Assembly (NCBI RefSeq): GCF_027925445.1
Contig: NZ_AP027149.1
Coordinates: 496,001-560,000 of the forward strand
Length of the DNA stretch: 64,000 bases
Source of the DNA: Methylocystis bryophila
Lineage (GTDB): Bacteria > Pseudomonadota > Alphaproteobacteria > Rhizobiales > Beijerinckiaceae
Reading direction: 5' to 3'
The position numbers and the translations under genes are program-made. The number at the start of each line of letters is the position of its first letter. The stretch's first letter is position 1. Positions 1 to 7,690 of the stretch are shown in pieces. Under the pieces are notes generated by a model. The model saw only the letters and a list, made by a program, of their open reading frames with translations, had not been told where the DNA came from and did not search any database.

Positions 1-1475
1 TTCAGCACCGCGAAGAGCTTCGACGGCTTGCCGGAGCGCGCGGCCTCATAGAGCTTGGGGATCCCCTTCTTGTCCTCGAAGTCGATCTGCTTGTAGCCGC
101 GCTTCGCCAGATATTGCGCAAGCTGCTCGGACTTTTCGATCGAGGTCGTGCCGACGAGCAGCGGCTGCAGCCGCGCGCTCGCCTCCTCGATCTCCGAGGT
201 GATCGCCGCAAGCTTCTCCTCGGCGGTGCGATAGACTTCGTCGTCCTCGTCCTTGCGCTGCAAGATGCGGTTCGTCGGGATCTCGACGACGTCGAGCTTG
301 TAGATTTCCGCGAACTCCAGCGACTCGGTCGACGCCGTGCCGGTCATGCCGGCAAGCTTCCCGTAGAGGCGGAAATAGTTTTGGAAGGTGATCGTCGCGA
401 GCGTCACATTCTCAGGCTGGACCTGCACATGCTCCTTGGCCTCGAGCGCCTGGTGCAGGCCTTCCGAATAACGGCGTCCGGGCATCATGCGGCCGGTGAA
501 CTCGTCGATGATGACGACCTCGCCCTTGCGGACGATGTAGTCCTTGTCCTTCTGGAAGAGCTTGTGGGCGCGCAACGCCTGATTGATATGATGGATGATC
601 GTGACGTTTTGCGCCTCATAGAGCGCGCCCTCGACGAGCACGCCGGCCTCGGTGAGGACCTGCTCCATATGCTCGTTGCCGGCGTCGGTCAGATTGACCG
701 TGCGCTGCTTCTCGTCGAGCTCGAAGTCCTCGGGACGGAGCGTTGGAATGAACGTGTCGATCGTGTTGTAAAGATCGGACTTGTCGTCGACCGGACCCGA
801 GATGATAAGCGGCGTGCGCGCCTCGTCGATCAGAATGGAGTCGACCTCGTCGACGATCGCGAAGTTGTGACCGCGCTGGACCATGTGCGCGAGCTCATAT
901 TTCATATTGTCGCGCAGATAATCGAAGCCGTATTCGTTGTTCGTGCCGTAGGTGATGTCGCAGGCGTAGGCGTTGGCGCGCTCCTCGTCGGAGAGGTCGT
1001 GGACGATCACGCCGACGCTCATCCCGAGGAATCTGTATACCTTCCCCATCCAATCGGCGTCGCGCTTGGCGAGATAGTCGTTGACCGTGACGACATGCAC
1101 GCCGTCGCCCGTCAGCGCGTTGAGATAGACGGCGAGGGTCGCGACGAGCGTCTTGCCTTCGCCGGTGCGCATCTCGGCGATCGCGCCCTCGTGCAGCACC
1201 ATGCCGCCGATGAGCTGCACATCGAAGTGTCGCTGACCGAGCGTGCGCTTGGCCGCCTCGCGCACGGTGGCGAAGGCCGGCACGAGCAGCTCGTCGAGCG
1301 TCTTGCCGGCGGCGAGCTGGTCGCGGAATTCCTGGGTGCGGGCGCGCAGCTCCTCGTCGGAGAGCTTCTCGATCTCCGGCTCCAGCGCGTTGATCGCCTT
1401 GACGCGGGGCTGATAGGTCTTGAGCCGCCGTTCGTTGGCCGTGCCGAAAATCTTCTTCGCGAGCCCGCCGATCAT
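1..1475 (-). CDS. secA: Protein translocase ATPase SecA (5' part; 3' end outside window)
   Basis: SecA is the motor ATPase that drives preproteins through the SecYEG channel. The reading frame is open to the left edge, giving the first 491 residues of a protein that is usually about 900 long. The start ATG is at 1475 and the protein begins MIGGLAKKIFGTANERRLK, typical of SecA. Walker A (MRTGEGKT) lies at residues 102-109, and around residue 205 is the DEVD motif followed by SILIDEARTPLIISG, both diagnostic of SecA. No frame break was seen. It stands alone; the upstream space to 1823 contains repeats. Identification is secure. Confidence 0.97.
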   Translation of the reverse strand, partial: MIGGLAKKIFGTANERRLKTYQPRVKAINALEPEIEKLSDEELRARTQEFRDQLAAGKTLDELLVPAFATVREAAKRTLGQRHFDVQLIGGMVLHEGAIAEMRTGEGKTLVATLAVYLNALTGDGVHVVTVNDYLAKRDADWMGKVYRFLGMSVGVIVHDLSDEERANAYACDITYGTNNEYGFDYLRDNMKYELAHMVQRGHNFAIVDEVDSILIDEARTPLIISGPVDDKSDLYNTIDTFIPTLRPEDFELDEKQRTVNLTDAGNEHMEQVLTEAGVLVEGALYEAQNVTIIHHINQALRAHKLFQKDKDYIVRKGEVVIIDEFTGRMMPGRRYSEGLHQALEAKEHVQVQPENVTLATITFQNYFRLYGKLAGMTGTASTESLEFAEIYKLDVVEIPTNRILQRKDEDDEVYRTAEEKLAAITSEIEEASARLQPLLVGTTSIEKSEQLAQYLAKRGYKQIDFEDKKGIPKLYEAARSGKPSKLFAVL

Positions 1476-1730
1476 AGATGTGTCCTTGATAAAAGCCGTC
1501 GTCCCCGGCTTCGAGGGTCGCGCAAGAGCCGACGCTTTCTAAGCGCCTATTTTCGGCCGGAGAGATAAGAGGGGGGGCAGGGGATGTCAATGTAACGGGC
1601 AGGAACGCCGGAGAGGGCCTAATTCTCGTGCTTTACGGGAATTTTCCAGCTCGAGGCGCAAAGGCCATGGCGCCTTCGCCGATCGTTTTTCTTTGCGTCT
1701 TGCCTCATCAATGGCGAGGGGCGCAATCTG

Positions 1731-1770
1731 CTCCCTCTCCCCGCCTGCGGGGAGAGGGCGGGGTGAGGGG
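1731..1770. repeat. Dispersed palindromic repeat, family A copy 1
   Basis: This is a GC-rich palindrome with the core CTCTCCCCGCCTGCGGGGAGAG followed by a purine-rich tail. The same core recurs in this window at 1845-1886 (opposite orientation), 9753-9793, 9867-9909, 14243-14282 and, more diverged, 54984-55021. It behaves like a REP element. Otherwise the stretch 1476-1823 between secA and the ABC gene shows no convincing gene. Confidence 0.75.
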
Positions 1771-1823
1771 CTTGCAGTGTCTGCTCAAATGCCGTGGGGA
1801 TCAAAGCGTTCGAAGGCGTGACA

Positions 1824-2558
1824 ATGATCCAGGATAAAATCCCCGGCCCCTCACCCCAGCCCTCTCCCCGCAGGCGGGGAGAGGGAATTCCCGCCCCCCT
1901 CCTCGAGGCGCGCGGAGTCGTCAAATCCTACGTGACCCCGCAAGGGCGGCTGCAAATCCTCAAAGGCGTCGACCTTTCGCTTGGACCGGGCGAGACGCTG
2001 GCGTTGATGGGAGAATCGGGGAGCGGCAAGAGCACGCTGCTCAATCTCGCCGCCGGGCTCGACGCCGCCGACGCCGGCGAGATACGGCTCTGCGGCGCGA
2101 GGCTCGGAGAGCTTGGGGAAGCCGAGCGCGCAAGACTGCGGCGAGAGAACACCGGGCTCGTCTTCCAGCGCTTCAACCTCATCGCGAGCCTCACCGTCGC
2201 CCAAAACCTGAGTTTTCAGGCGCGGCTCTGCGGCCGGCTCGACGCCGCCTGGCAGGCGGAGCTGACCGAGCGCCTCGGACTGGCCAGGCTTGCGGCGCGC
2301 TATCCGGAGGCGCTCTCCGGCGGCCAGCAGCAGCGCGTCGCGATCGGGCGGGCGCTGGCGGCCCAGCCCAAGCTGATCCTTGCGGACGAGCCCACCGGCA
2401 ATCTCGATGAAGCCTCGGGCGACGAGGCCCTGGCGTTGATGCTCGACCTCGTCGCGGCCTCGGGCGCGGCGCTGTTGATGGTGACGCATAGCGCGAGGCT
2501 CGCCGGCCGCCTGGCGCGGCGCGCGCGGCTCGAGCATGGCGTGATGGCGCCGGCATGA
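1824..2558 (+). CDS. ABC transporter ATP-binding protein (LolD/MacB type)
   Basis: This is the ATPase subunit of an ABC complex of the LolD/MacB/YbbA kind, which powers an FtsX-type permease at the inner membrane. From the ATG at 1824 it has 244 residues. Walker A GESGSGKST is at about 63-71, the signature LSGGQQQR at about 164, and Walker B LILADEPTGNLDE at about 184. The stop overlaps the permease start (ATGA), so the two are translationally coupled. The first 25 or so residues (PGPSPQPSPRRRGEG) are simply the translation of a family A repeat; I see no better in-frame start after it. An upstream ATG at 1794 is also possible. The substrate is unknown, perhaps a lipoprotein or lipid given the partners. 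Confidence 0.9.
   Translation: MIQDKIPGPSPQPSPRRRGEGIPAPLLEARGVVKSYVTPQGRLQILKGVDLSLGPGETLALMGESGSGKSTLLNLAAGLDAADAGEIRLCGARLGELGEAERARLRRENTGLVFQRFNLIASLTVAQNLSFQARLCGRLDAAWQAELTERLGLARLAARYPEALSGGQQQRVAIGRALAAQPKLILADEPTGNLDEASGDEALALMLDLVAASGAALLMVTHSARLAGRLARRARLEHGVMAPA
1845..1886. repeat. Dispersed palindromic repeat, family A copy 2
   Basis: This is an inverted copy of the 1731-1770 element (CCTCACCCCAGCCCTCTCCCC then GCGGGGAGAGGGA). It sits inside the 5' end of the ABC ATPase reading frame, so it would be translated as a Pro/Arg-rich leader if the ATG at 1824 is used. Confidence 0.75.
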
Positions 2559-5008
2559 GGCGGCTCCTCTATGCGCTGCTGGCGCTGCTTTCCCATTGGC
2601 GCCGCCATCCCGGCAATTTCGCCGCGCTTTTCGTGGGCCTGGCGCTGGCGACGGCGCTTTTCGCGGGCGTCGAGGCGCTCAACGCCAAGGCGCGCGCGAG
2701 CTACGCCGAGGCCGCCTCGCTCGTCGACGAAGCCTCGACGCGAAGCCTCGTCGCGCCGCATGGCGGGCTGTTCCCGCAGGAGCTTTACGTCCGACTGCGC
2801 CGCGCCGGCTGGAAGGTCTCACCCGTGCTCGAAGGGACGCTGCGCGTAGGCGACAGCGCCTTCACGCTGCTCGGCGTCGATCCGATCACGGCGCCGAGCG
2901 ACACGCGGCTGCGGACGCTCGCCGAAAGCGCCGGGACGGAGCGCTTCCTCAAAGGCCCCGGCGTCACGCTGCTCGCTGAGAGCACGCTCCACGCGCTGTC
3001 CGCGCGGGAGGGCGACCGCCCGCAAACAGAGCGGAGCGCGCGCCTACCGCCCCTCGTTGCAAGCCCCTCCGCGCCGCCGGGCTATCTGATCGTCGACATT
3101 GGCGTCGCGCAGGAACTGCTCGACCGGCCGGGACTTCTCTCCCGCCTGGTTATGGAGGCCGGGGCCGAGCGAGGAGCGCCGCCGCTCGCGTCCGTCGTCG
3201 GCGAGGCGCTGCGGCTCCAGGAGCGCGAGGAGACGCCCGGCCTCGAAAAGCTCACGGAGTCGTTCCACCTCAATCTCTCGGCCTTCGGCGCGCTCGCCTT
3301 TCTCGTCGGGCTTTTCATCGCCTATGCCGCGAACAGCCTCGCCTTCGCCCAGCGCCTGCCGACGATCCGGACGCTGCGCGCCATCGGCGTCTCGGCGCGC
3401 GCGCTGAGCCTCGCGCTGCTTTTCGAAGCTTTGCTGTTCGGCCTCGTCGCTGGGGCCTTGGGCCTGGCGCTCGGCCGCCTTATCGCCGCGGCGCTCCTGC
3501 CGGACGTCGCGGCGAGCTTAGAGAGCCTCTACGGCGCCCATCTCGACCGCGCTCTGCCCCTCGAGCCCCGCTGGGCCGCGCTCGCGCTCGGCGTCGCCCT
3601 TCTCGGCGCTGTCGCAGCGGCCTCGAGCGGCCTCCTCCGCACGCTACGCCTGCCCGTCAACGAGACCGCCCGGCCGCAGGCGCGTCCGATCGACGTTCCC
3701 CTCCGCGCGCTGGCGGGCCTTCTCGCCCTCGCCGCCGCCCTAGCGACGCTGTCGCTTTTCGAAAGCCTCGCCGCCGCCTTTGCGGTGGTCGGTCTCCTCG
3801 CGCTGGGCGCGATTCTGCTCTTTCCGGCGCTCGTCGCCGGCGCCATGCGGCTCGGCGAAGCTTTCGCGCGCGGGCCGCTTGCGCAATGGTTTTGGGCGGA
3901 ATGCCGCGCCGAAACGCCGGTGCTCGCCTTGGCGCTTGGCGCGCTGCTCCTGGCGCTCGCGACGAATATCGGCGTCGGCGCGATGGTCGAGGGTTTTCGC
4001 GACAGCTTCGTCTCCTGGCTCGACGAGCGCCTCGTCGCGGAAGCCTATCTCGAAGCCGCGAGCGACGCGGACGCGGCGCGGATTGCGCAATTCCTCGCGA
4101 CCCGCGCGGAGGTTCAAGAAATCCTGCCGACGGCGCGCACGCCCTCCCTGCTCGCCGGCTGGCCCGTCGAGGTCTTCGGGCTCAAGCCCAGCGAGACCTA
4201 TCGCGCGCATTTCCCGACGCTCGCCGCGAAGCCCGACGCCTGGGAGCGCATCGCCTCGGGCCAAGCGGCGCTCGCAAGCGAGCAGCTCGCGCGCCGCCTC
4301 AAGCTCGAACTCGGCGCGACGATCGAGCTGCCGACGCCGCAAGGTGCATGGCCTCTCGAAATCGTCGGAATCTATCCCGACTACGGCAATCCCGAAGGGC
4401 AGATCCGCGTCGATCTCGACGCGCTTGCAGGCCACTGGCCACAGCTCAAGCGCGTCGCGATGAGCCTGCGCGTCGCGCCGCAAGCCGCCCCAAACCTCCT
4501 CGCCGAACTACGCTCGCGCTTCGGCCCCGCGCTCACACGGGCGATGGATCAGGCGAACGTCAAAGCGCTGTCGCTGCGCATCTTCGACCATACTTTCGCG
4601 GTGACGGCTGCGCTTGGCGCGCTGACGCTCTTCGTGTCGAGCGTCGCGCTCTTCGCGAGCTTGGCGACGCTTTCCAATATGCGACTTTTGCAACTTGCGC
4701 CGCTTTTTGCAATCGGCGTCACGCGCGGGCGCCTCGCGCTCTTCGAGCTTGCGCGCGTGCTGGCGCTCGCCTGCGCGACCGCGCTCTGCGCTTTGCCGCT
4801 CGGCCTTGCGATGGCGTGGGTTCTCGTCGCCGAGATCAATGTGCGCGCCTTCGGCTGGCGGCTGCCCTATCATGTCTTTCCGGGGCAATGGATGCAGATG
4901 CTGGCTCTCGCCCTCCTCGCGGCGCTTTTCTCCGCGGCGCTCCCGGCGCTGCGTCTCGCGAGAACGCCGCCCGCCGCCTTGCTGAAAGCCTTTGAAGATG
5001 ACGCTTGA
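2555..5008 (+). CDS. ABC transporter permease, FtsX family
   Basis: This 817-residue inner-membrane permease pairs with the preceding ATPase. There is a first membrane segment at about 15-40, then a large soluble region. A group of hydrophobic helices at about 245-430 includes FLVGLFIAYAANSLAF and the RAIGVSARALSLALLFEA element typical of FtsX domains. A second soluble domain follows, and then a C-terminal FtsX domain (about 675-810) with LFAIGVTRGRLALFELAR. This two-FtsX layout is that of YbbP/DUF214-type permeases. The start overlaps the ATPase stop by four bases, and the stop overlaps the next gene's start. ABC-permease-AttH is a recurrent gene trio and suggests export or extraction of a lipid-like or lipoprotein substrate (inference). 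Confidence 0.88.
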   Translation: MRRLLYALLALLSHWRRHPGNFAALFVGLALATALFAGVEALNAKARASYAEAASLVDEASTRSLVAPHGGLFPQELYVRLRRAGWKVSPVLEGTLRVGDSAFTLLGVDPITAPSDTRLRTLAESAGTERFLKGPGVTLLAESTLHALSAREGDRPQTERSARLPPLVASPSAPPGYLIVDIGVAQELLDRPGLLSRLVMEAGAERGAPPLASVVGEALRLQEREETPGLEKLTESFHLNLSAFGALAFLVGLFIAYAANSLAFAQRLPTIRTLRAIGVSARALSLALLFEALLFGLVAGALGLALGRLIAAALLPDVAASLESLYGAHLDRALPLEPRWAALALGVALLGAVAAASSGLLRTLRLPVNETARPQARPIDVPLRALAGLLALAAALATLSLFESLAAAFAVVGLLALGAILLFPALVAGAMRLGEAFARGPLAQWFWAECRAETPVLALALGALLLALATNIGVGAMVEGFRDSFVSWLDERLVAEAYLEAASDADAARIAQFLATRAEVQEILPTARTPSLLAGWPVEVFGLKPSETYRAHFPTLAAKPDAWERIASGQAALASEQLARRLKLELGATIELPTPQGAWPLEIVGIYPDYGNPEGQIRVDLDALAGHWPQLKRVAMSLRVAPQAAPNLLAELRSRFGPALTRAMDQANVKALSLRIFDHTFAVTAALGALTLFVSSVALFASLATLSNMRLLQLAPLFAIGVTRGRLALFELARVLALACATALCALPLGLAMAWVLVAEINVRAFGWRLPYHVFPGQWMQMLALALLAALFSAALPALRLARTPPAALLKAFEDDA

Positions 5009-6044
5009 TCGCCGCCGCGCTTTGGCCGCGCTGCTGCTTCTCGCCTCTCCCAAGGTCCGCGCCGAGGGCTACGCAGGGCTCGGAGACAAAGCGGAGGGCT
5101 TCGAGCCGGCGCTGCCCGGGAGAAAGCTCGTCTTTCCGCAGGATCACGGCGCGCATCCCGGCTTTCGTATCGAGTGGTGGTATCTGACCGCCAATCTTAC
5201 GGGCGAGGACGGCGCGCGCTATGGCGCCCAATGGACACTGTTTCGCATCGCCTTGCAGCCGGGGGCAGAGGGACAAGGCTGGGCCGACCGCAACGTCTAT
5301 ATGGGCCATGCGGCGGCGACGAGCGCTTCGGATCATGTCTTCGCCTCGACCCTCGCGCGCGGCGGCGTGGGGCAGGCGGGGGTGTCTGCCGCGCCCTTTG
5401 AAGCCTTCATCGACGATTGGAGTTTCTCTCAAAGCGACGGGCTCTGGCGCATCGAGGCCAAAGCGCCAGACTTCGCCTATCGGCTCAATCTTTTAGCGGA
5501 TGGCCCGCTCGTTCTGCACGGCGATCAGGGCTTCAGCCGCAAGTCCGACCAGGGGCAGGCGTCTTACTATTACAGCCAGCCGTTCTTTCGCGTTGTTGAG
5601 GGCGTGATCACGCTACGCGGCCGCGAGGCGAAGGTGACGGGCCGCGCTTGGATGGATCACGAATGGGCGAGCCAGCCGATGAGCCCCGATCAGAAAGGCT
5701 GGGACTGGTTCGCGCTGCATCTCGCGGATGGCCACAAGCTGATGCTGTTTCGCTATCGCGGCGCGACGAACCATCTGGCCGGCACTTGGATCGAGCCCGA
5801 CGGCGCAACGCGCGCGCTGTCCTCAGACGAGATTGCGCTCACGCCTCTGGAGGACACCGCCATTGGCGATCGCAAGCTGCCGACGCGCTGGCGCGCAACG
5901 GTCAAGAGCCTTGGCCTTGATCTTGAGACGACGCCGCTCAACCCGCGCGCTTTGAACGGCTCACGCAATCCCTATTGGGAAGGACCGATCAGCTTTCGCG
6001 GCAGCCATGAGGGCGAGGGGTATTTGGAGATGACAGGGTATTGA
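4998..6044 (+). CDS. Exported AttH/CrtC-like (lipocalin-like) protein
   Basis: The predicted protein has 348 residues, with an N-terminal signal sequence (RRRALAALLLLASPKVRA). The body carries marks of the AttH/CrtC family: FPQDHGAHPGFRIEWWYLT near the N terminus, GRAWMDHEWASQ near 220 and WDWFALHLADGHKLMLFR after it. Relatives include carotenoid 1,2-hydratase (CrtC) and AttH; they adopt a double lipocalin-like fold. Because it is translationally coupled to an ABC/FtsX transporter, a periplasmic role with the transporter is more likely than carotenoid hydration. An in-frame TTG at 4992 is an alternative start. The enzyme activity is not predictable from sequence. Confidence 0.85.
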   Translation: MTLDRRRALAALLLLASPKVRAEGYAGLGDKAEGFEPALPGRKLVFPQDHGAHPGFRIEWWYLTANLTGEDGARYGAQWTLFRIALQPGAEGQGWADRNVYMGHAAATSASDHVFASTLARGGVGQAGVSAAPFEAFIDDWSFSQSDGLWRIEAKAPDFAYRLNLLADGPLVLHGDQGFSRKSDQGQASYYYSQPFFRVVEGVITLRGREAKVTGRAWMDHEWASQPMSPDQKGWDWFALHLADGHKLMLFRYRGATNHLAGTWIEPDGATRALSSDEIALTPLEDTAIGDRKLPTRWRATVKSLGLDLETTPLNPRALNGSRNPYWEGPISFRGSHEGEGYLEMTGY

Positions 6045-6095
6045 GAAGGGAAGCGATGCGGCGCACGCTGCGCTTCCATCGAAGCAGCTCGCATT

Positions 6096-6246
6096 ACGCC
6101 TTGCATCTTATGGCGGCGAGCATGGCGAGCGGTCGGCCTTTGTCAATGATGCGCGAAGCGCACCGCCTTCGGCGGCGGCCTTACAGGCCGTCATTGACAA
6201 AGACCGATCCGTCTCGCCGAAAATGCTCCGCCAAGAGATGTAAGGT
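6096..6246. repeat. Long imperfect palindrome, family C copy 1
   Basis: This element of about 150 bp has two halves that are inverted copies: CCTTGCATCTTATGGCGGCG at one end answers CGCCAAGAGATGTAAGG at the other. The inner arms TTTGTCAATGA and TCATTGACAAAG flank a GC-rich centre. A second copy is at 49631-49782. It lies between the converging ends of the AttH-like gene and the peroxiredoxin gene. As RNA it would fold into a very long hairpin. Small ORFs crossing it are not credible. The function is unknown; a bidirectional terminator or a MITE-like element are both possible. Confidence 0.75.
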
Positions 6247-6312
6247 TTACCGAAGCTGTCGGCTCTGAGTGCGGCGCCAGCTTACAGACTGCGCTCGACT
6301 GGCCGCGCCTGC

Positions 6313-6804
6313 TCACACGTTCAAATGCTTCAACGCCGCTTCGGCGCTGGAGACGGTCGCCTTGCTGGAATCGTCCTCGACATGGATCCACAGCACGACG
6401 CCGTCGCCGATAAGCGCGGCATAGCGTTTCGAGCGCAGGCCCAGCCCATAGGCCGTGAGGTCGAGGTCCGTGCCCGTGGCCTTGGCGAATTCGCCCGAGC
6501 CGTCGGCGAGCGCGTCGACCTTGCCTTTGGCGCCGGTCGAATCGAGCCAGGCGTCCAGGACGAAGCAGTCGTTCACCGCGACGACGGCGATGGCGCCGAC
6601 GCCCTTCTTCTTGATTTCATCGGCCTTTTCGACATAGCCCGGCAGATGGGTCTTATGGCAGGTCGGGGTGAAGGCGCCCGGCACCGAGAAAAGCAACACC
6701 TTGCGGTTCTTGAAATAGTCCGACGCCTTCACCGTCTCGGGGCCCTGCGCGCCCATGATCGTGAAGGTCGCCTCGGGAATTCTGTCTCCGGCCTTAAGGG
6801 GCAT
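6313..6804 (-). CDS. Peroxiredoxin, Prx5/type II (AhpC/TSA family)
   Basis: This 163-residue thiol peroxidase reduces hydrogen peroxide and organic peroxides in the cytoplasm, usually with glutathione/glutaredoxin or thioredoxin as donor. The peroxidatic cysteine is C49 in PGAFTPTCHKTHLPGY, the Prx5 signature. A second cysteine (C80, in VNDCFVLDAW) is at the position common in bacterial type II enzymes. The start at 6804 (MPLKAGDRIPEATF) is preceded by AAGGAG; a longer frame upstream has no good start. It is transcribed convergently with the AttH-like gene, across repeat C1. Confidence 0.93.
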   Translation of the reverse strand: MPLKAGDRIPEATFTIMGAQGPETVKASDYFKNRKVLLFSVPGAFTPTCHKTHLPGYVEKADEIKKKGVGAIAVVAVNDCFVLDAWLDSTGAKGKVDALADGSGEFAKATGTDLDLTAYGLGLRSKRYAALIGDGVVLWIHVEDDSSKATVSSAEAALKHLNV

Positions 6805-6957
6805 GCGTTTCTCCTTGCGTGAAAATTTTACGAGCATCCCGCGCCCGCCCGCTCCTTAACATGAGACGCCCAGCGGCGCGATCAAGCTCGAGGGCTGTTG
6901 CTTGCATTGCGCGCGAGGGGCTTTAGATTCGCCGCCGTGCTCGAAACGGAGGGAGCG

Positions 6958-7506
6958 ATGACGGCCAGCAGTGGGAGTCGCGAGGCGGTAGGGGTCTTCG
7001 CCGATGCGGCGAGCCTGCAAAGCGCTGTTGATGAGCTGCTCGCCGAAGGCTTTCCAAGCGACGCGCTGAGCCTCCTGGCTTCGGAGGAGAGCGTGGAAGC
7101 CAAGCTTGGTCACAAATATCAGAGAGTCTCCGAGCTCGAGGACGACCCTGCCGCGCCCCGCGCCCATTATGCGCCGGTCGAAGAAGCCGAACGCGCCACA
7201 ATCGGCGCGCTTGGGCTGCTCGGCGCGCTTGGGGCCACGGGGGTCGTCGCCGCATCCGGCGGAGCGCTCGCCCTCGCGCTCTTGGCGGCGGGGGTCGGAG
7301 CAGGGGCGGGGGGACTGCTCGGTGAGCTGCTCGCAAAATTCCTCGGGGCGGAGCATGCTGAAAGCGTCACGCAGCAGATCGCCCATGGCGGACTGCTGCT
7401 CTGGGTCCGCTGCGCCGATCCCACGCAAGAACTGAGCGCGCAGGAGATATTGGAAAGACATTCGGGCAAGGACGTGCATGTCCACACGCTGCCGGCGGCG
7501 GCGTGA
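6958..7506 (+). CDS. Hypothetical membrane-associated protein with glycine-rich hairpin
   Basis: The predicted protein has 182 residues; the start was chosen for the strong GGAGGGAG seven bases upstream. The N-terminal 45 residues (REAVGVFADAASLQSAVDELLAEGF) resemble the domain of general-stress or GSU-type proteins in which a short alpha/beta unit scans successive residues. A Gly/Ala-rich hydrophobic stretch at about 80-125 (GALGLLGALGATGVVAASGG) probably forms a membrane hairpin. The C-terminal part ends in a short HVHTLPAAA tail. I do not recognise a characterised homologue. It is divergent from the peroxiredoxin gene, which might hint at a shared stress context (weak inference). Confidence 0.7.
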   Translation: MTASSGSREAVGVFADAASLQSAVDELLAEGFPSDALSLLASEESVEAKLGHKYQRVSELEDDPAAPRAHYAPVEEAERATIGALGLLGALGATGVVAASGGALALALLAAGVGAGAGGLLGELLAKFLGAEHAESVTQQIAHGGLLLWVRCADPTQELSAQEILERHSGKDVHVHTLPAAA

Positions 7507-7533
7507 TCCCGCACCCTCGTCCCGGGGAGCCGC

Positions 7534-7575
7534 CTCGTCCTGAGGGGCCGCGAAGCGGCCGTCTCGAAGGACGAG
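7534..7575. repeat. Dispersed hairpin repeat, family D copy 1
   Basis: The sequence CTCGTCCTGAGGGGCCGCG followed by AAGCGGCCGTCTCGAAGGACGAG forms a hairpin (CGTCCT...AGGACG). A related copy in the other orientation is at 53188-53229. This type of repeat is common in Rhizobiales intergenic space. Confidence 0.6.
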
Positions 7576-7690
7576 CCATCCCTCGAGACGCGGCCTGCGG
7601 GAACTCCCCGGGCTGAGGGCGCTGGTCGGCGCCGGCGAGGGCGACGCCCTCCCGAATCATGCTGTATAGAGGGGAACGAAAGGGCCCCGC

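Noticed and set aside
114..1568. 484-codon plus-strand frame
   Set aside because: It is the antisense of secA; the minus strand reads as clear SecA, and the plus frame has no domain.
6041..6268. 75-codon frame after the AttH-like gene
   Set aside because: It runs through the family C palindrome and has no domain.
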